Position numbers and translations under genes: made by a program. This document shows, one piece after another, positions 42,319 to 51,154 of a stretch of DNA of 64,000 nt (within the stretch, counting starts at the first letter, position 1; each line of letters opens with the position of its first letter). A model generated the notes under the pieces. It saw nothing but the letters and a program-made list of their open reading frames with translations, ran no database searches and was not told the DNA's origin. The stretch covers positions 248,001 through 312,000 of the forward strand of contig WYAX01000012.1 in NCBI GenBank assembly GCA_011525625.1. Reading direction: 5' to 3'. The stretch comes from Nitrospira defluvii (GTDB lineage: Bacteria > Nitrospirota > Nitrospiria > Nitrospirales > Nitrospiraceae).

Positions 42319-44148
42319 CTACGAAGCGGCGGTGGGGCGACGCGGGGGGCGGCGTCCCCGCCCTCGGTAACGATGAGCAGGTCCACGGCTGACACCGGGT
42401 AGCCGAATGGTCACGGTCGTGCCCTCGCCGGGCGTTCCGGCAATGCCGATGCTCCCCTGATGCTCTTCCACGATTTTCTTCACCGAGGCGAGCCCGAGGC
42501 CGGTACCGGACCGTTTCGTCGTAAAGAACGGCTCAAAAACCTTGTCGACATGTTCGGGAGGAATGGGCAATCCGTTATTCTTGATGAGGATCTGCACTTC
42601 AAGATGTTTTCCGGCCCGCTGGTTGCTCATGGCAATCGTCAGAATGCCGCCGGGGGTCATGGCCTCAATCGCATTCTTGAAAATACTCAGGAACACTTGC
42701 TGCATCTTGGCTTCATCCGCGCGCACCGGGGCAAGGAGCTGCGGATAGTCCTTGATCACTTGAATGCGCGTGGCTTCCAGTTCGGTCGCGACCACGGTCA
42801 ATGCGTTTTCGACCATTTCAGGCACGCGGCAGAGCCGGCGCATGAGGTCCAGCGGTTTGGCGAAATCGAGGATTTCGTTCAGGATCGCCTCAATGCGGAT
42901 CAAGTCTCGCATGGCGTTTTCGACACGGGTCTGCGGGTCGAAATCGAGAATGCCTTCGGCGGTGACCTCTTCTAGTTGGGCGCGGATCGATCCCAGCGGT
43001 TCCCTGATTTCCGTAGCGAGGAAGGCGCTGAATTCTCCGATAGCCGCCTGTCGTTCCTGCTTTCTGATGACCGGTTCGGTGGAGACCAGTGCTGCGGGGC
43101 CTGCCTCGGAATCGGGCGCGCCTTCGGCTTTGACGGCGCCGGTTGCCGCGGGGGGCGCCGCCTGAAGCAGATCGACTAGTTGCAGGTTGATCGGTTCGAG
43201 CAAGCGGGCATCGGTGACCGCGTACCGGTCCGCTTCCTTCGACGCCAGCGTGATCGTCCCGCCCACTTGGCCGCGCAGGAAGAAGGGCAGAACCAGCGAC
43301 GACTGGAAGCGGTCTTTGTAGAGATGCTTATGGTCCAGAAAACGGCCTTGGGTGGAGGCGAGGTCATGGTCGACCCGCGGCTTCCGATGCCGCACCACCC
43401 ATCCGGCGGCGGAGGCATCAAGGGTCAAGCGCTGGCCGGCTTTGAGATCCTTTTTCTGGTCTTTGGGATCCGTCTTCTGTTCGCCCGCGATGCCCAACAC
43501 TTCCACGTTGCCGGCGAGCGGGTCATACGCGCCGATCCAGGCGCGATCGAACGCCACCGTCTGGTTCAGTTCATTCAGCAGCGCCACAACCTTGCCCTGG
43601 ATCTCCGGCGTCGCGTGGGAGGTCGGGGCAGTGTACACATCTGCCGCTGCTAGGGTCGGCTGCGGCTCCTGCACCACCAGCGGGCGGCTCAGCAGCACAT
43701 TGAGGTCGAAAAGGCTGTCGCGTTCGAGGGCCTTGGTAATATCGTCGCCGGTCTGTTCCAGCATCGTCTTGTCTTTTTTGGCGTACACCGCATTGTCTTT
43801 GCGCCCGATGACCAGAAAGCCATAGGTGCGGTTGCGGTGGCGGAGCGGCACGCCGAGGAGCGATTTGGCGCCGGGCGTGATCAAGCGAAGGCGGATCGTC
43901 CGCGAGGCCTCGGGATCGTTCCCCACCGGCACAGAGGTGAGAATCTTTTGCGAAGACAATGTGCGGACGATCGACTGCACGTCCCGCGGCGTGAACCCTC
44001 GATGCACTTGGGTCGTGAGCGGTCCCTGTTCCTGATGAAAAATCGCCACCAGCGCGGCATCAGCCGGCAATCCGTTGAGGACGGAAGTCAGGGTGCGTTG
44101 GAGGTGGGTGTCCGCTGCGGCTTTCGCTGGTTCGACTGGAGGACTCAT
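42319..44148 (-). CDS. GAF-domain histidine kinase-like protein, probably inactive
   Basis: A 609-residue soluble protein. Two GAF domains (about 15-150 and 175-345) precede a HisKA/HATPase module. In the dimerisation helix the usual AHEIRNPL reads LATEIREPLGSI, so the phospho-acceptor His is Thr. In the ATPase domain the N box is present (FKNAIEAM) and G2 is GTGLGLAS, but the G1 Asp is missing (IKNNGLPIPP in place of a DNG motif). A regulatory pseudokinase is likely. The C-terminus is Arg/Pro-rich. It is transcribed apart from any response regulator. Confidence 0.88.
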   Translation of the reverse strand: MSPPVEPAKAAADTHLQRTLTSVLNGLPADAALVAIFHQEQGPLTTQVHRGFTPRDVQSIVRTLSSQKILTSVPVGNDPEASRTIRLRLITPGAKSLLGVPLRHRNRTYGFLVIGRKDNAVYAKKDKTMLEQTGDDITKALERDSLFDLNVLLSRPLVVQEPQPTLAAADVYTAPTSHATPEIQGKVVALLNELNQTVAFDRAWIGAYDPLAGNVEVLGIAGEQKTDPKDQKKDLKAGQRLTLDASAAGWVVRHRKPRVDHDLASTQGRFLDHKHLYKDRFQSSLVLPFFLRGQVGGTITLASKEADRYAVTDARLLEPINLQLVDLLQAAPPAATGAVKAEGAPDSEAGPAALVSTEPVIRKQERQAAIGEFSAFLATEIREPLGSIRAQLEEVTAEGILDFDPQTRVENAMRDLIRIEAILNEILDFAKPLDLMRRLCRVPEMVENALTVVATELEATRIQVIKDYPQLLAPVRADEAKMQQVFLSIFKNAIEAMTPGGILTIAMSNQRAGKHLEVQILIKNNGLPIPPEHVDKVFEPFFTTKRSGTGLGLASVKKIVEEHQGSIGIAGTPGEGTTVTIRLPGVSRGPAHRYRGRGRRPPRRPTAAS

Positions 44149-44350
44149 CGACCTCTATGCAGAATGCTGTCGCGCATGCAGGGGGCCGTCGACTGTCGAC
44201 CGGCGCATGAAGCGCTGATCGTGGACCATGACCCGCTGCACGTGTGAAACACGATGCTGGTTATAGGTGGCGCGCTTTCTCCGGTAAAGATCAAGCGCCG
44301 GGGCGCATTGTAACAGTCGCAGGTGAGTAACTCAAGGAAAGACGCAGCGC

Positions 44351-44824
44351 TCACGGGCTCTCCGGCCCCTCGGGATTGATGATCGTCGGTGGCCGGCGTG
44401 GAGGATGGGTTGTGCCGACCCGGCTGTGTTCCACAACCAGCAACGTATTGAGGAGGCTGCTGACCACGCTGATCACCAGCGCGCCCCAGAATGACGCCCC
44501 GAACCCGGAGACGGTAAACCCTTTGACCAGCGTCGCCGTCAGTTGCAACAGCAAGGCATTGATCACGACCATGAACAGACCGAGGGTCACGAGGATCAAC
44601 GGGAGCGCCAGCAGGTACAAGAGCGGCCGAATCAGGCTGTTGATTAACGTCAACACCAGCACGGCCGCCAGGCCGGCACCGAGACTGTCGGACTCGATGC
44701 CGGGCACGATAGTCACGGCCAGGAAGACGGCCAGCCCCATGATCAACACCCTGATGATCAAGGGTCGAAAGCCGTCGCCCCCCGGCCCGGCTTGCTGGAA
44801 GTGTGAGAGTTGGAGCAGGCGCAT
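44351..44824 (-). CDS. Phage holin family / four-TM membrane protein
   Basis: A 157-residue inner membrane protein with four hydrophobic helices (about 22-45, 50-72, 75-100 and 108-130). It carries the family phrases LINSLIRPLLYLLALPL and LTLGLFMVVINALLL. Despite the family name these are common chromosomal proteins of unknown function. The C-terminal tail is Pro-rich. It lies 6 bp after the exported protein at 44831, so the two are likely cotranscribed. Confidence 0.85.
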   Translation of the reverse strand: MRLLQLSHFQQAGPGGDGFRPLIIRVLIMGLAVFLAVTIVPGIESDSLGAGLAAVLVLTLINSLIRPLLYLLALPLILVTLGLFMVVINALLLQLTATLVKGFTVSGFGASFWGALVISVVSSLLNTLLVVEHSRVGTTHPPRRPPTIINPEGPESP

Positions 44825-44830
44825 AGAACG

Positions 44831-45151
44831 TTATTGGGCTGCTTTCGGCTGTGAATCAGAATAATGGACTTCCGTGGCCGTCAATCCATCGGTCCCTTTC
44901 TCGGCTTCGACTACCACCCGGTCCCCCACTTGGGGCGGGCTTTTTGGCCGGCGCAGATTCCGCACCTTGTACTGTGTCTTGGGCGTGAGACGAACCGAGA
45001 CAATCTGGCCCTTCGGAGTTTTGACTTCCATGTGGGTCGCATCGATCGCCGAAACAACCCCGAGGACATGTTGCCCGCTGCCATGAGCGGCCACCAAAGC
45101 GGGAGCGCTGAGGACAAGCAGGGCGGCGATGAGGAATCGAAGGACAGTCAC
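44831..45151 (-). CDS. Exported OB-fold-like protein (DUF5666-like)
   Basis: A 106-residue protein. The signal peptide ends at LVAA-HG. The mature part (GVVSAIDATHMEVKTPKGQI, SVRLTPKTQYKV, VGDRVVVEAEK, TATEVHY) looks like a small OB-type barrel. AAAGGAA lies 6 nt before GTG 45151; ATG 45175 is less well placed and overlaps the cytochrome gene end. It is cotranscribed with the cytochrome at 45175. The role is unknown. Confidence 0.72.
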   Translation of the reverse strand: MTVLRFLIAALLVLSAPALVAAHGSGQHVLGVVSAIDATHMEVKTPKGQIVSVRLTPKTQYKVRNLRRPKSPPQVGDRVVVEAEKGTDGLTATEVHYSDSQPKAAQ

Positions 45152-45174
45152 GGTAGTTCCTTTCTGTTGGTGCA

Positions 45175-45795
45175 TTAATGGCGATGCGCGCCGGTGGTGC
45201 CGGTCCCGGCGGCGTCATCGCCGCTCAGAAACTGATCGATCAGGGCTTCATCCTGTAATTCTGCCCTGGTTTTGGGATTCAACGCGGCCATTTCCAGCAA
45301 TTCTTCTTCCGTCAGGCTGGGCAGGTGGCGGATGAAATGCACGAGTTGCCAGCTGTCGCTGTCCTTGGCCGGGTCCCCGGTGCCCCATCCCGGCATCGCG
45401 GTGAAACGGATGCCGTTCTGTATGATGAAGAACAGCTCGCCATCCGACATGCTCTGGGTGTCGGGGAGGCGGAGATCGGGAGACTTTGGGTAGACATTTC
45501 GGCCGATCACGGTGTCTCCGCTGCCGTTGTTGGCATGGCAGGAGGCGCAATGGTCGGCAAAATGCGCGCGCGCTTCCTTCATGAGCTCCTGCGTGACGGG
45601 GAGAGGATTGCGGAGTCGCCGGTTTTCATAGGGAATGGCCAAGTGCCGGAGTTGTCTGGCGATCAAGACTTCCAATTCGTTCGGTTCGGCCTTGGCGCTG
45701 AATCCGGTCGTATAGGATTGATACCCGAACCACCCGAGAATCACCAGGATTGCGAGGAAGCCGATCAACAACAGTCCGCAAATTTTCTTCATCAA
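45175..45795 (-). CDS. Membrane-anchored c-type cytochrome
   Basis: A 206-residue protein with an N-terminal TM anchor (GLLLIGFLAILVILGWFGY). One class I cytochrome c domain has the heme site CASCHANNG at about residue 85 and a Met ligand in FTAMPGWG. The C-terminal tail ends in His-x-His. It carries electrons on the periplasmic side. The gene heads a short minus-strand operon with 44831 and 44351. Confidence 0.9.
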   Translation of the reverse strand: MMKKICGLLLIGFLAILVILGWFGYQSYTTGFSAKAEPNELEVLIARQLRHLAIPYENRRLRNPLPVTQELMKEARAHFADHCASCHANNGSGDTVIGRNVYPKSPDLRLPDTQSMSDGELFFIIQNGIRFTAMPGWGTGDPAKDSDSWQLVHFIRHLPSLTEEELLEMAALNPKTRAELQDEALIDQFLSGDDAAGTGTTGAHRH

Positions 45796-45898
45796 GAGAC
45801 AAGCCTTCCCGCGCAGGCGTCGCGCCTTGTACCACTATACAGTCTCACTCGAATGAATGCCAATTTGACCGCAAGGACAGGGGCGGAGCATGCGGCGG

Positions 45899-46708
45899 TC
45901 AGGCGTTTGATGGTGCAGGGGTGAGCAAACGGAGTAAGAGGATGGCGGTAACCGGCACGTACATCAACAGACCGGTGGTGCCTTGCAACGACTCACCGAT
46001 CCAGAAAGTGACGGCAAGGTTGAAGATCAGCACGCCGTAATAGAGACCCGCGCCAAGCAGGAGGCGGTGTGTGGTTGACGGTAATTGCGGCGGCAGCGAA
46101 GCGGTGAGGCGGCGGTCGAGCGGAAAGTAGATCAGCAGCGAAATGCTCCCCACCACCGCCCACCCGACGTAGTTGGCCATGGGCACGCCGTAATGCACGC
46201 CCGGGTCGGGGTAATAATAAATCTTGCCGAGAAACCACCGGTCGCCGCGCAAGGCGACCGGGTCGATCACCATGTCGATGAACGCAAACAGCAGCACGGT
46301 CAGAATGAACACCGGCCACGACGTTCGCTCAGGCAGCGAGAACGACAGGCGGGGAGGCCCTAGCCCTGAGTCCCGATGGCCCGATACCACCGGTAGGAGC
46401 AACAATAGTGCGAGGCAATAGCTGGCGAAGAGCAGAAACGAAAACGAGATCGAGTCCATGAACGGAATATTCGAGAAATAGAGCTCTTGGCCGACCGTCG
46501 ATCCGTTGTAGTGGTACCACCCGAAGGGAATGCCGTTACGCGTGGAGGAATATTCGCAGACGAAGGCCGTGATCCAGCTGATGAGCCAGAACCGCCAGGT
46601 GCGGGGCCAGCCGATCAGCGCGATGGCCGAAACCAGAAACGCCGCGAGGAAGGCAAAGACGTAGGGACGAAACCAAATCGTTTTGAGAAACAGAAAGAAG
46701 AATTCCAT
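45899..46708 (-). CDS. cruF: Carotenoid biosynthesis protein, CruF family
   Basis: A 269-residue integral membrane protein with about seven TMs. The family (COG2324; CruF carotenoid 1',2'-hydratase) is marked by EYSSTRNGIPFGWYHYNG, NIPFMDSISFSFL, IDMVIDPVALRGDRWFLG and YYPDPGVHYGVPMANYVGW. The last two hold the conserved acidic residues. It would hydrate a carotenoid end group in the membrane. It sits near HpnA and a prenyl diphosphate synthase, so a small isoprenoid cluster is likely. Confidence 0.82.
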   Translation of the reverse strand: MEFFFLFLKTIWFRPYVFAFLAAFLVSAIALIGWPRTWRFWLISWITAFVCEYSSTRNGIPFGWYHYNGSTVGQELYFSNIPFMDSISFSFLLFASYCLALLLLLPVVSGHRDSGLGPPRLSFSLPERTSWPVFILTVLLFAFIDMVIDPVALRGDRWFLGKIYYYPDPGVHYGVPMANYVGWAVVGSISLLIYFPLDRRLTASLPPQLPSTTHRLLLGAGLYYGVLIFNLAVTFWIGESLQGTTGLLMYVPVTAILLLRLLTPAPSNA

Positions 46709-46721
46709 TGGGCAAGTGGAG

Positions 46722-46830
46722 GATGCTCAAAAAGGTCTTTCAGCAAGGCCGCAGGCGCTGGCAAGACCGGAGGCGTACCGGTTCTCACCCACCCACCCCG
46801 AGCTGCCGAGACAGCTCCTTCCCCGTGGCT
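46722..46830. repeat. REP-like intergenic repeat
   Basis: The gap holds phrases shared with other repeats in the window (AAAAGGTCTTTCAGCAAGGC, GGAGGCGTACCGGTTCTCAC, a perfect GAGCTGCC/GACAGCTC-like stem). It appears to be a diverged single unit of the family at 40281 and 52923. Confidence 0.4.
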
Positions 46831-46886
46831 ACGTTGAGGATCTTGTCAAGCCGAGCACGCAGTCAGGGGACGTGTTCAGCATTCGA

Positions 46887-47870
46887 CTACGCGTAGCCAC
46901 GCTCGCGAAACCACCGCACCGCCTTCTCCAGCGCGACGTCAACCGGTGTTTGGGGCAGGCCCAGTTCGCGGATGGCCTTCGAACAGTCGTAATGCATCTT
47001 GTACTTGGCCATCTTCACCCCTTCGAGCGGGATGCGGGGAGGCACACCGGTCAGGTTCGAGATCCACTGATTCGCGTAGGCGAGCGGCAGGATGGCCAGG
47101 CGCGGCAATTTGACGGAAGGCGCCTTCCCCCCTGTGATCCGGCTGAGGATGTGAAACACCTCGTTCAGTAGAAGATTTTTATTGCCCAGAATGTAGCGTT
47201 CGCCCTGACGGCCCTTCTGCATGGCCAGTAGATGGCCTTGCGCCACGTCATCGACATCGATCAGATTCATGCCTGTCTCGATGTAGGCGGGCATCCGCCC
47301 CTTCATGAAGTCCACGATGATTTGGCCGGTGGGCGTCGGCTTCACGTCTGCTTCGCCGACCGGTGCGCTGGGGTTGACGATGACGACCGGCAGTCCTTCC
47401 CGCGCCAGTTTCAGCACTTCTTGCTCGGCGAGATATTTTGATCGTTTGTAATGGCCTGCCATCTGTTCCAGCGAGACCGGTGTCTCTTCGGTGCCCAGTC
47501 CTCCGCCGGGGGGCAGGCCGATCGCGCCGATGGTACTGCAATAGACCGTGCGCTCGATGCCGACCTCGCGCGCAGTTTCGAGCAGCGTTCTGGTGCCGGT
47601 AACATTGATGTCGTAGAAAATCGAGGGATCTTTGGCCCATAGCGCGTAATGCGCCGCCACGTGATAGAGCTGTCGGCAGCCGCGCAGAGCCTGGCGAAGG
47701 GAGTCGCGATCGCGGAGATCGCCATGCACCTGTTCGACGGGCAGCCCGGCCAGGTTCTGAAGATCCGCACCTTTGCGGGAGAGCGTCCGGACTTCCACCC
47801 CGGCCTTGACCAGCGCGCGTGCGACGGCCCCGCCGACAAATCCTGTCGCTCCGGTGACGAGGGCTTTCAT
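46887..47870 (-). CDS. hpnA: Hopanoid-associated sugar epimerase HpnA
   Basis: A 327-residue NAD(P)-dependent extended SDR enzyme. The Rossmann motif is TGATGFVGGAVARAL at the N-terminus; the catalytic site shows Ser-x-Ile (YCSTIGAIG) and Tyr-xxx-Lys (HYKRSKY). The blocks HVAAHYALWAKDP, NVTGTRTLLE and NPSAPVGEADVKPTPTG are typical of HpnA. It acts on sugar groups used for hopanoid side chains. No squalene-hopene cyclase lies in the window. Confidence 0.88.
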   Translation of the reverse strand: MKALVTGATGFVGGAVARALVKAGVEVRTLSRKGADLQNLAGLPVEQVHGDLRDRDSLRQALRGCRQLYHVAAHYALWAKDPSIFYDINVTGTRTLLETAREVGIERTVYCSTIGAIGLPPGGGLGTEETPVSLEQMAGHYKRSKYLAEQEVLKLAREGLPVVIVNPSAPVGEADVKPTPTGQIIVDFMKGRMPAYIETGMNLIDVDDVAQGHLLAMQKGRQGERYILGNKNLLLNEVFHILSRITGGKAPSVKLPRLAILPLAYANQWISNLTGVPPRIPLEGVKMAKYKMHYDCSKAIRELGLPQTPVDVALEKAVRWFRERGYA

Positions 47871-47979
47871 GCCTGAGATACCGTGAACCGTGAAAAGTGA
47901 AACGAGAAACGTGGGGGATATTGAAAGATGGTGCGCTCGAAGAGATTGCGTTTCACGTGTTACGTTTCACGCCTCACGG

Positions 47980-48870
47980 TTAATTCTTGCGCGAGGTGAT
48001 ATAGCGCGCGATCTCGCGGAGCGGATCGGCTGAGGGGCCGAATGTGTTCAGCCGGTCGATTGCGCGGGTCACGCAGTCGTCGGCCAGCTTGCGCGCGCCC
48101 TCGACGCCATAAAACGTCGGATAGGTCTTCTTCCCGCGCTCCGCATCGGTATTGGGATTTTTGCCGAGCTCCTCGCGCGTACCGGTGACATTCAGCACAT
48201 CGTCGGCGATCTGGAAAGCGAGGCCGATGTCCTCGGCATACCCAGTCATGTCGTCGAGCTGCCGATCCGTGGCCCCGGCGGCAATCGCGCCCATGCGCAC
48301 GGCGGCGCGAATCAGCATGCCGGTCTTATGCTTGTGAATGTTCTGGAGCGTGGGGAGATCGATGTCCTGATTCTCGGCCTGAATGTCGAAGACTTGCCCG
48401 CCCACCATGCCCATATTGCCTGAACCGTAGGCCAGTTCCTGAAGCATGCGTACCTGCCGGACTGGCTCACAGCCCTTCATGAGCTCGGGCCGGCTGATGA
48501 GATCGAAGGCCATGGTCAGCAGGGCGTCGCCCGCGAGAATTGCCATCGCTTCGCCGTACACCTTGTGATTAGTCGGCTTGCCGCGGCGAAAGTCGTCGTT
48601 ATCCATCGAGGGCAGGTCGTCGTGAATCAGGGAATAGGTATGGATGAATTCCAGCGAACAGGCCACGGCCATCAGCCCGGGCGGTGTCGAGCCGAGTGCC
48701 TCGGCTGCGGCAATGGTGAGGATCGGTCGGACGCGCTTGCCGCCTGCCATCAAACTGTAGCGCATACTCTCATGGAGCGTCGTGGGGGGCGTGGCAGCGG
48801 GAGGGCTGACCTGATCGAGAAAACGGTCCACTGCCAGCCGCTTCTGTTCGAGATACTCTTTAATGTTCAT
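47980..48870 (-). CDS. ispA: Short-chain prenyl diphosphate synthase (IspA-like)
   Basis: A 296-residue enzyme that condenses isopentenyl diphosphate with allylic diphosphates to C15 or C20 products. The first aspartate-rich motif is DDLPSMDND, followed by RRGKPTNH. The second reads DDVLNVTG, with Asn at the third position, a variant also common elsewhere. GGKRVRP and the GxxGMVGGQ block are present. I use ATG 48870, since MNIKEYL is the usual type of start; the longer frame lacks support. It supplies hopanoid and carotenoid synthesis. Confidence 0.86.
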   Translation of the reverse strand: MNIKEYLEQKRLAVDRFLDQVSPPAATPPTTLHESMRYSLMAGGKRVRPILTIAAAEALGSTPPGLMAVACSLEFIHTYSLIHDDLPSMDNDDFRRGKPTNHKVYGEAMAILAGDALLTMAFDLISRPELMKGCEPVRQVRMLQELAYGSGNMGMVGGQVFDIQAENQDIDLPTLQNIHKHKTGMLIRAAVRMGAIAAGATDRQLDDMTGYAEDIGLAFQIADDVLNVTGTREELGKNPNTDAERGKKTYPTFYGVEGARKLADDCVTRAIDRLNTFGPSADPLREIARYITSRKN

Positions 48871-49022
48871 GGGTAGATACGGGACATTCACGATGAGTGG
48901 ATGGGAACCGGCGGAGAGTAGCAAAAGGGTGAAAGGGGTGTCAATGAAGCCGGGCCTCACCTGGCGCCCCGGCGGGCATACGTATGACTGGTGTGTATTG
49001 TCATCATCCAGCGTTTCATCTC

Positions 49023-49136
49023 AGGAGGACGGGCTGGTGGTTGCCCCCGAACTGCGCGCGTCCAACGAGGGCCTTTAGGCCGCGCGTTGCGCGAGCATGG
49101 GGAGACCACCAGGCCGGCCCTCCTCCCCTCACCCTC
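49023..49136. repeat. Long intergenic hairpin, relative of 42077-42167
   Basis: AGGAGG, CGGGCTGGTGGT and CCCC on the left pair with GGGG, ACCACCAG, CCG and CCTCCT on the right. The loop has GCGCGCGTCCAACGAGGGCC and GGCCGCGCGTTG, as at 42077-42167 on the other strand. It fills most of the gap 48871-49175. Confidence 0.7.
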
Positions 49137-49137
49137 C

Positions 49138-49167
49138 TTGTTTTTTCTTCGACCCCTTCGCTATACT
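49138..49167 (+). promoter_or_regulatory. Promoter of the zinc-finger gene
   Basis: TTGTTT (49138-49143) and TATACT (49162-49167) with an 18-bp spacer. The -10 ends 8 nt before ATG 49176 and no Shine-Dalgarno is seen, so the mRNA is probably leaderless. Confidence 0.55.
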
Positions 49168-49175
49168 CCCGCGTC

Positions 49176-49460
49176 ATGAGCATTCGGAAGGCCGGTGGTG
49201 ACTGGGAGCCCATGTTGTTGGGGATTGAACCCCGTAACTGTAAGGTCTGTCAGCAGGGGCTCTATCGGGATAAGACGATGTTTCGCGGCGGCTGGTCGCG
49301 CTGCAGCGTGTGCGACGAATTTGTGCATTATAGTTGCCTCGCGAGCGGGAAAATCAGTTTCCTCAAGCAACGTCCCCGTATCTGTAAGAGCTGTCGGACG
49401 GCCGAGGAGCAGGCAAAGCAGGCCGTCCCCTCCAGCCACCCCGCACCCGTCGGGTCATGA
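49176..49460 (+). CDS. Small PHD/RING-like zinc-finger protein
   Basis: A 94-residue protein whose Cys/His pattern is CX2C-X17-CX2C-X4-H-X2-C-X15-CX2C. That is the C4HC3 signature of eukaryotic PHD fingers. Aromatic residues fall at the expected place before the last pair's partner (EFVHYSC). I know of no bacterial family with this exact build. ATG 49176 lies 8 nt after a TATACT box. The stop overlaps the next ATG (ATGA), so it is coupled to a membrane protein gene. Function unknown. Confidence 0.75.
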   Translation: MSIRKAGGDWEPMLLGIEPRNCKVCQQGLYRDKTMFRGGWSRCSVCDEFVHYSCLASGKISFLKQRPRICKSCRTAEEQAKQAVPSSHPAPVGS

Positions 49461-49792
49461 CCCTCTTACTCGATCCGCAACAACGGTCGACCAGGCCTGC
49501 CTGGCATGTCTTCTTTTCCCACACCCTTCGATATGTGCTCGCGCCGGTGTTGTTCGTCTCCAGCGGATTCTTCACGGCCAATTTTATTGTGAGCGGCCAT
49601 TACACCTGGCCTCGCACGAGCCGGGTCTTCGTGTTGACCCTGACCCTGCTCATTCTCGCCTATGAATTCATCTACAAGGACCGCACGATTCAGTCGAATA
49701 CTCCCGAGCGGGCGTTTCATGGGGTGCTGTATTCTTGTATGATTCCGTACGCCCTCGGTGTGCTGATGATGCTGGCGTTGGCGAAGCTGTGA
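49457..49792 (+). CDS. Small membrane protein, unknown
   Basis: A 111-residue protein with three hydrophobic segments (about 27-47, 57-76 and 88-110). It has no recognised motif. It starts within the stop of the zinc-finger gene (ATGA), so the two are made together and may interact. Confidence 0.7.
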   Translation: MTLLLDPQQRSTRPAWHVFFSHTLRYVLAPVLFVSSGFFTANFIVSGHYTWPRTSRVFVLTLTLLILAYEFIYKDRTIQSNTPERAFHGVLYSCMIPYALGVLMMLALAKL

Positions 49793-49880
49793 CAGGATGT
49801 TAAAAAACACCGCCGGCGTTGTTCTCGCATCGCGAAGAGGCTCAACGTACTGACCGGTACGCTTGAATCTTCAACAGGTG
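49793..49880. repeat. REP-like repeat unit
   Basis: Contains CGGCGTTGTTCTCGCATCGC and CTCAACGTACTGACCGGTAC, a diverged unit of the family seen as an array at 40281-40757. It lies in the short gap between two genes. Confidence 0.5.
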
Positions 49881-49883
49881 ACT

Positions 49884-50258
49884 ATGGCACAGCGGTTTCA
49901 AAGCGGGGCATTCGTCCAACAGTGTTTTGCCGTTCATCCCTTGTGCCTCTCGCTGAAGCGGATCGATGACCAGGGGCGACTCGTGGTGGCCTGCACGTCC
50001 TGCCGCATGATGCATCTCATGACGGCCGACCAGGTGGTGGGTCGGGTTGCGGCTGTGCCGCTCGACGGCGAGGTGGACGGTCCCAAAGCGATGCCCACGG
50101 CGAGAGAGTCTCTGGAAAGCTGTCTGCGCGCCCATCCTGTGTCTGTGACGATCAGAGAACTGGATGTGATCCGCGACACGGTCGGGTTACGCTGCGGGGA
50201 ATGCCGGCGAATGTTCGATCTGCAGGTGTCGGGGTTCGAGTCCCTCCAGAAGGCGTAG
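49884..50258 (+). CDS. Small protein with two CxxC motifs, unknown
   Basis: A 124-residue protein with CTSCRMMHLM (about 37-46) and CGECRRMFDL (about 108-117), which could together bind one zinc. No family is recognised. AGGTGA precedes ATG 49884; a TTG at 49863 extends into repeat sequence and is less likely. Confidence 0.65.
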   Translation: MAQRFQSGAFVQQCFAVHPLCLSLKRIDDQGRLVVACTSCRMMHLMTADQVVGRVAAVPLDGEVDGPKAMPTARESLESCLRAHPVSVTIRELDVIRDTVGLRCGECRRMFDLQVSGFESLQKA

Positions 50259-50364
50259 CCGAATGCTGAACAAGGCTGCCAGCTTGCCCGCATCAACCGT
50301 ACAACCTGACATGTAACGCGTAAGGCGTCCCTTACCGGACTCCAGCTGGTACGGATCACGAACG

Positions 50365-50994
50365 ATGGCTTCCCCGTTACACGGCCACTTGCTGACGCCC
50401 ACCGAACTCACCTTGGTCGGGGATCGAGAGCTGTTCCTGGCCAAGGAGCGGACCATCCTCAAGGTTCAGGCACTGTTGGCGACCCTCCAGGCGGGATTAC
50501 AGGAGGAGCTGGCAGGGACGACCTTGTTGTTCCCCCCCGGGTTCGATCCGGCCAAGGCGCAGTCCGTGAAGGGGGAACGCCTCGAACAGTGCCCCTATCA
50601 ATACGTGGACTACCCGAAACATTTTCTCGGCGACGACAAGTTCACCTTTCGATCCTTGTGTTGGTGGGGCCATCACCTGGTATTTGCGATGATCGTCGAG
50701 GGCGGGCAGGTCAAGCAGTGCAAAAAGAACTTCTTCGACCGCTTCCACCAGCTGGCCGGCCATGGATTGGAGCTGTCACTTGCTCCCACGCTGTGGGAGT
50801 GGAAGCGGGGTGAGGGGTATACGCTGCCGATTACGCACGACCGGAAGGCTCAATTGGCGGCGGTGTTGTCCGGGCGGTCCTGGTTCAAGATTGCCCGGTT
50901 TGTGCCCCTGGAGTCCCCTGCCCTGTGCGAGGGGCGCCTTCCGGAACTCGGTCGGGAGACCTTCCGGAGTCTCTTGCCGCTCCTGACTCCCTGA
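50365..50994 (+). CDS. Conserved hypothetical protein
   Basis: A 209-residue protein, mostly soluble. Blocks that look conserved are TPTELTLVGDRELFLAKERTI, QCPYQYVDYPKHF and FTFRSLCWWGHHLVFAMIVEG. An N-terminal helix pair is followed by a mixed alpha/beta part. No known domain is recognised. It is transcribed alone, between small unknown genes. Confidence 0.7.
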   Translation: MASPLHGHLLTPTELTLVGDRELFLAKERTILKVQALLATLQAGLQEELAGTTLLFPPGFDPAKAQSVKGERLEQCPYQYVDYPKHFLGDDKFTFRSLCWWGHHLVFAMIVEGGQVKQCKKNFFDRFHQLAGHGLELSLAPTLWEWKRGEGYTLPITHDRKAQLAAVLSGRSWFKIARFVPLESPALCEGRLPELGRETFRSLLPLLTP

Positions 50995-51154
50995 TCCGGC
51001 TTGTGGATCCGGTCCTGTCCGAAGGCTGTTCGTGCCTGCCATCAGCCATCGGTTCCGGTTCTTGCTCCGGCCCGTTCTTCCCGTTTGTCATCCGGCCGGG
51101 ACTTGGGTAGACTGGGCGCGTTTTCGTATGCCACATACTGACAGGGAGGCATGT

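Noticed and set aside
44351..44824. Prophage, because of the 'holin' family name
   Set aside because: No other phage gene is nearby; this family is mostly chromosomal and unrelated to lysis.
50225..50255. tRNA T-arm-like GGGGTTCGAGTCCC
   Set aside because: It lies inside the reading frame 49884-50258, no acceptor, D or anticodon arms can be built around it, and it codes sensible residues there.
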